This document shows, in pieces, positions 29,023 to 34,305 of a stretch of 34,305 nucleotides of DNA. The DNA comes from an uncultured Acetatifactor sp. Lineage in GTDB: Bacteria; Bacillota; Clostridia; Lachnospirales; Lachnospiraceae. Where the stretch lies: positions 1-34,305 of the forward strand of contig CANQBS010000023.1 in NCBI GenBank assembly GCA_947589075.1, read 5' to 3'. Under the pieces are notes generated by a model. The model saw only the letters and a list, made by a program, of their open reading frames with translations, was not told where the DNA came from and did no database searches. The position numbers were made by a program, and so were the translations under genes. Numbering within the stretch: the stretch's first letter is position 1; each line of letters begins with the position of its first letter.

Positions 29023-32000
29023 ATGGAAAAAAACAGAATACGTCCGGTTGCGAACAGCAAAACTATGCGTATGAGTTATTCGAGACAAAAAGAGGTTTTA
29101 GAGATGCCCAACCTGATCGAAGTCCAGAAGGATTCCTATCAGTGGTTTTTAGATGAGGGCTTAAAGGAGGCTTTTGATGACATCTCTCCGATCGCAGATT
29201 ACAGCGGTTCCCTGAGCCTGGATTTTGTGGGCTTTGAGCTCTGCAAGGAGGAACGCAAATATTCTATTGAAGAATGTAAGGAGAGGGATGCCACTTACGC
29301 TGCCCCTCTGAAGGTGAAGGTTCGTCTGTACAACAAAGAGAAGGAAGAGATCAGCGAGCATGAGATCTTTATGGGCGACCTGCCTTTGATGACGGAAACG
29401 GGAACCTTTGTCATTAACGGTGCCGAGCGTGTTATTGTAAGCCAGCTTGTCCGTTCTCCTGGCATCTATTACGCGATCGGGCATGATAAACTGGGAAAGA
29501 AGCTGTTTTCCTGTACCGTGATCCCCAACAGAGGAGCCTGGCTGGAGTATGAGACAGATTCCAACGATGTTTTTTATGTCCGTGTGGACAGAACCAGAAA
29601 AGTTCCCATTACTGTTTTGATCCGTGCCCTGGGTCTTGGAACCAACGATGAGATCCGTGAGGTATTCGGGGACGAACCGAAGATCGAGGCCAGCTTTACT
29701 AAGGATACCGCCGAGAATTATCAGGAGGGTCTGTTAGAATTATATAAAAAGATCCGTCCCGGGGAGCCTTTGAGCGTAGAAAGTGCCGAGAGCCTGATCA
29801 ACGCCATGTTCTTTGATCCCAGAAGATATGACCTTGCCAAGGTGGGCAGGTATAAATTTAATAAGAAGCTTTCTTTCAGACTGCGTCTGAGGGATCAGGT
29901 GCTGGCCGCAGATGTGGTGGATCCGAACACGGGTGAGATCCTGGCGGCTGCAGGCACGAAGCTGACCAGAGAGCAGGCGGACGACATTCAGAATGCGGCG
30001 GTTCCCTGCGTTTATATCCAGACGGAGGAGAAGGTCGTCAAGGTGCTGTCCAATATGATGGTGGATATCACCCATTTTGTGGACTGCAATCCCAGGGAGC
30101 TGGGCATTACGGAGAGGGTGTATTATCCTCTGTTAAAGCAGATCCTGGATGAATACAGCGATGACAGTGAGAAGCTGGCGGAGGCTATCAAGAAGAACTG
30201 TCATGAGCTGGTTCCGAAGCATATCACGAAGGAAGATATTTTTGCTTCCATTAATTATAATATGCATCTTGAGTATGGTCTGGGGACGGATGATGATATC
30301 GACCATCTGGGCAACAGACGTATCCGTGCGGTGGGAGAGCTTTTGCAGAACCAGTACCGTATCGGTCTGTCCAGAATGGAGAGAGTCGTCAGAGAACGTA
30401 TGACCACCCATGATGCGGAGGAGATCTCTCCTCAGTCCCTGATCAATATCAAGCCGGTGACTGCAGCGGTCAAAGAGTTTTTCGGCTCCTCTCAGCTGTC
30501 TCAGTTCATGGACCAGAACAACCCTCTGGGTGAGCTGACCCATAAGAGGCGTTTGTCCGCCCTGGGTCCCGGAGGTCTGTCCAGGGACCGTGCCGGATTT
30601 GAGGTGCGTGACGTACATTATTCCCATTATGGGAGGATGTGTCCTATTGAGACCCCTGAAGGTCCCAATATCGGTCTGATCAACTCCCTGGCAAGCTATG
30701 CCAGGATCAATGAGTATGGCTTTGTGGAGGCTCCTTACCGCAAGGTGGATAAGTCCGATCCCAGGAATCCCAGGGTTACGGATGAGGTCGTATACATGAC
30801 GGCCGACGAAGAGGATAATTATCATGTGGCACAGGCCAGTGAGGCTCTGGACGCGGAAGGACATTTTGTGCGGAATTCCGTTTCCGGCCGTTATCGTGAT
30901 GAGACCCAGGAATATCCTAAGTCTATGTTTGATTTCATGGATGTGTCCCCGAAGATGGTATTCTCTGTGGCGACTGCCCTGATTCCCTTCCTGGAGAACG
31001 ACGACGCCAACCGTGCGCTGATGGGTTCCAACATGCAGCGTCAGGCAGTGCCCCTTCTGACCACGGAAGCGCCTGTAGTGGGTACCGGTATGGAGATTAA
31101 GGCGGCCGTTGACTCCGGCGTCTGTGTGACGGCAAAGAAGTCCGGTACAGTGGAGTATGTTTCCGCCGATACCATCCGGATCAACTGTGATGACGGGGAA
31201 AAGGTTCAGTATCATCTGACTAAGTTTTCCAGGAGCAACCAGTCCAACTGCTATAATCAGAAGCCCATTGTATTTAAGGGAGACCATGTAGAAGCGGGAC
31301 AGGTGATCGCAGACGGTCCTTCCACCAGCGAGGGCGAGCTTGCTCTGGGAAAGAATCCGCTGATCGGCTTTATGACCTGGGAAGGCTACAATTACGAGGA
31401 TGCCGTTCTCTTGAGCGAGCGTCTTGTGATGGATGATGTATATACCTCCGTTCACATTGAAGAGTATGAGGCGGAGGCCCGTGATACCAAGCTGGGACCC
31501 GAGGAGATCACCAGGGATGTGCCCGGCGTAGGCGACGATGCGCTGAAGGATCTGGATGACAGAGGTATCATCCGTATCGGCGCAGAGGTGCGGGCAGGGG
31601 ATATCCTGGTAGGCAAGGTTACTCCCAAGGGAGAGACGGAGCTGACCGCCGAGGAAAGGCTGCTGCGCGCCATCTTTGGCGAGAAGGCCAGGGAGGTCAG
31701 GGATACTTCCTTGAAGGTTCCTCATGGCGAGTATGGTATTGTTGTGGATGCCAAGGTCTTTACCAGGGAGAACTGCGATGAGCTGTCTCCCGGCGTCAAC
31801 CAGGCGGTCCGCATTTATATCGCGCAGAAGAGAAAGATCAGCGTAGGAGACAAGATGGCCGGCCGTCACGGCAACAAGGGTGTTGTAAGCCGCGTGCTTC
31901 CGGTAGAGGATATGCCTTATCTTCCTAACGGCCGTCCTCTGGACATCGTGCTGAATCCTCTGGGCGTGCCTTCCCGTATGAACATCGGTCAGGTGCTGGA

Positions 32001-32883
32001 GATCCATTTGTCCCTGGCAGCCAAGGCTCTTGGCTTTAATGTGGCGACGCCTGTGTTTGACGGCGCAAATGAGACCGACATCATGGACACGCTGGATCTG
32101 GCAAACGACTATGTCAATCTTGAGTGGGAAGAATTTGAAGCAAAGCATAAAGAGGAACTGCTTCCGGAAGTGATGGATTACCTGTATGAAAACAGGGATC
32201 ACAGGAAGCTCTGGAAGGGCGTTCCCATTTCCCGTGATGGAAGAGTGCGTCTGCGGGACGGACGTACCGGTGAATTCTTTGACAGCCCTGTTACCATTGG
32301 GCACATGCATTACCTGAAGCTGCATCATCTGGTGGACGATAAGATTCACGCCCGTTCCACCGGCCCTTATTCCCTGGTGACCCAGCAGCCTTTGGGCGGC
32401 AAGGCTCAGTTCGGCGGACAGCGTTTCGGAGAAATGGAAGTTTGGGCGCTGGAGGCTTACGGCGCGTCCTATACGCTCCAGGAGATCCTGACGGTGAAGT
32501 CCGACGATGTGGTAGGGCGTGTCAAGACCTATGAAGCGATTATCAAGGGCGACAACATTCCTGAACCCGGCATTCCGGAATCCTTTAAGGTGCTGTTAAA
32601 AGAGCTGCAGGCTCTGGGCCTGGATGTTGTGATGTTAAATAATGGCGAAGAGGTAGAGCTGAAGGAAAATATTGACTATGGCGATACCGATTATCGTTTT
32701 GAGATGGAAGGCGACCGCAAGTACGACGACTACGACAGCGAATCCCTGGGCGAGCTGGGCTATCAGAAGCAGGAGTTCGACGAGGAGAGCGGTGAACTGG
32801 TGGATGCGGAAGACGACATGGAAGACGACGATTATGATGGCGATTACGATGACGCCTATGAAGGCGAAGACGACGAATTCTAG
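29023..32883 (+). CDS. rpoB: RNA polymerase beta subunit
   Basis: The 1286-residue protein begins [20 protein letters not shown]. The rifampicin region has the sensitive form [20 protein letters not shown] with the following [10 protein letters not shown] (Asp, His and Ser at the usual resistance positions). Later motifs include [34 protein letters not shown] and the C-terminal [28 protein letters not shown] block. Past the usual end it carries a very acidic tail of about 60 residues ending GEDDEF. ATG 29023 is chosen because GGGGTGA lies 8 nt upstream and the start fits the family; the frame open to 28939 would run back into the leader. It is followed 20 nt later by rpoC. Confidence 0.97.
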   Translation: MEKNRIRPVANSKTMRMSYSRQKEVLEMPNLIEVQKDSYQWFLDEGLKEAFDDISPIADYSGSLSLDFVGFELCKEERKYSIEECKERDATYAAPLKVKVRLYNKEKEEISEHEIFMGDLPLMTETGTFVINGAERVIVSQLVRSPGIYYAIGHDKLGKKLFSCTVIPNRGAWLEYETDSNDVFYVRVDRTRKVPITVLIRALGLGTNDEIREVFGDEPKIEASFTKDTAENYQEGLLELYKKIRPGEPLSVESAESLINAMFFDPRRYDLAKVGRYKFNKKLSFRLRLRDQVLAADVVDPNTGEILAAAGTKLTREQADDIQNAAVPCVYIQTEEKVVKVLSNMMVDITHFVDCNPRELGITERVYYPLLKQILDEYSDDSEKLAEAIKKNCHELVPKHITKEDIFASINYNMHLEYGLGTDDDIDHLGNRRIRAVGELLQNQYRIGLSRMERVVRERMTTHDAEEISPQSLINIKPVTAAVKEFFGSSQLSQFMDQNNPLGELTHKRRLSALGPGGLSRDRAGFEVRDVHYSHYGRMCPIETPEGPNIGLINSLASYARINEYGFVEAPYRKVDKSDPRNPRVTDEVVYMTADEEDNYHVAQASEALDAEGHFVRNSVSGRYRDETQEYPKSMFDFMDVSPKMVFSVATALIPFLENDDANRALMGSNMQRQAVPLLTTEAPVVGTGMEIKAAVDSGVCVTAKKSGTVEYVSADTIRINCDDGEKVQYHLTKFSRSNQSNCYNQKPIVFKGDHVEAGQVIADGPSTSEGELALGKNPLIGFMTWEGYNYEDAVLLSERLVMDDVYTSVHIEEYEAEARDTKLGPEEITRDVPGVGDDALKDLDDRGIIRIGAEVRAGDILVGKVTPKGETELTAEERLLRAIFGEKAREVRDTSLKVPHGEYGIVVDAKVFTRENCDELSPGVNQAVRIYIAQKRKISVGDKMAGRHGNKGVVSRVLPVEDMPYLPNGRPLDIVLNPLGVPSRMNIGQVLEIHLSLAAKALGFNVATPVFDGANETDIMDTLDLANDYVNLEWEEFEAKHKEELLPEVMDYLYENRDHRKLWKGVPISRDGRVRLRDGRTGEFFDSPVTIGHMHYLKLHHLVDDKIHARSTGPYSLVTQQPLGGKAQFGGQRFGEMEVWALEAYGASYTLQEILTVKSDDVVGRVKTYEAIIKGDNIPEPGIPESFKVLLKELQALGLDVVMLNNGEEVELKENIDYGDTDYRFEMEGDRKYDDYDSESLGELGYQKQEFDEESGELVDAEDDMEDDDYDGDYDDAYEGEDDEF

Positions 32884-32903
32884 AATGGAAGGGAGTGCCA
32901 TAG

Positions 32904-34305
<1,402 letters not shown>

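Noticed and set aside
30133-32349. 738-codon open frame antisense to rpoB
   Set aside because: It lies wholly inside rpoB on the opposite strand, has no ribosome binding site worth noting and encodes a His/Leu-rich low-likelihood protein typical of antisense shadows of GC-rich codons.

Overview
The window looks like a chromosomal segment of a Firmicute of class Clostridia, most likely a Lachnospiraceae relative. The signs are strong AGGAGG-type ribosome binding sites, the order rpmG-secE-nusG-rplK-rplA-rplJ-rplL-rpoB-rpoC, an L10 leader RNA with an attenuator, a highly acidic RpoB C-terminus, and a Gram-positive Tad-like pilus operon with an InlB-repeat surface protein. The assignment rests on protein and gene-order resemblance only.

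Left end (1-5773). Two minus-strand genes encode a heterodimeric ABC exporter of BmrCD/TM287-288 type; one is cut by the window edge. Divergently from it run a xylulokinase (xylB) and, with its own promoter, an isomerase of the L-fucose/L-arabinose isomerase superfamily. The two probably feed a pentose into the pentose phosphate pathway as a ketopentose phosphate.

Signalling and pilus region (5998-17034). A response regulator carrying both an HD-GYP c-di-GMP phosphodiesterase and a GGDEF cyclase precedes a spacer. The spacer holds two terminators, a 36-residue membrane microprotein on the minus strand and a good promoter. The promoter drives a one-direction operon for a type IVb (Tad/Flp) pilus: CpaF/TadA ATPase, TadB, TadC, Flp1-like pilin, two TadE-like pseudopilins, a possible 52-residue protein, a CpaB-like SAF protein, a lipoprotein with three CxxC repeats, a 570-residue secreted InlB-repeat protein with a cysteine cluster, and a prepilin peptidase. 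Near-identical 44/45-bp sequences ending at the start codons of cpaF and hisC bracket this 8.4-kb operon.

Housekeeping region (17237-24839). This contains hisC, a DUF368 undecaprenyl-phosphate translocase, a SAM methyltransferase, hslO (Hsp33), nadE, a small HTH regulator and glf (UDP-galactopyranose mutase). Several neighbours overlap or nearly overlap. The translocase and glf both bear on envelope glycan synthesis.

Right end (24935-34305). This is the conserved transcription-translation block from rpmG to rpoC, the last cut by the window edge. It has leader structures before rplK, rplJ and rpoB.

In-frame short tandem repeats (15, 24 or 30 bp period) recur at five places, which is unusual for a stretch of this size. 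No tRNA, rRNA, CRISPR array, transposase or phage gene was seen. The most unusual parts are the pilus operon with its cysteine-rich exported proteins and flanking direct repeats, the 15-bp repeats, and the dyads placed on the hisC, rplJ and rpoB promoters.
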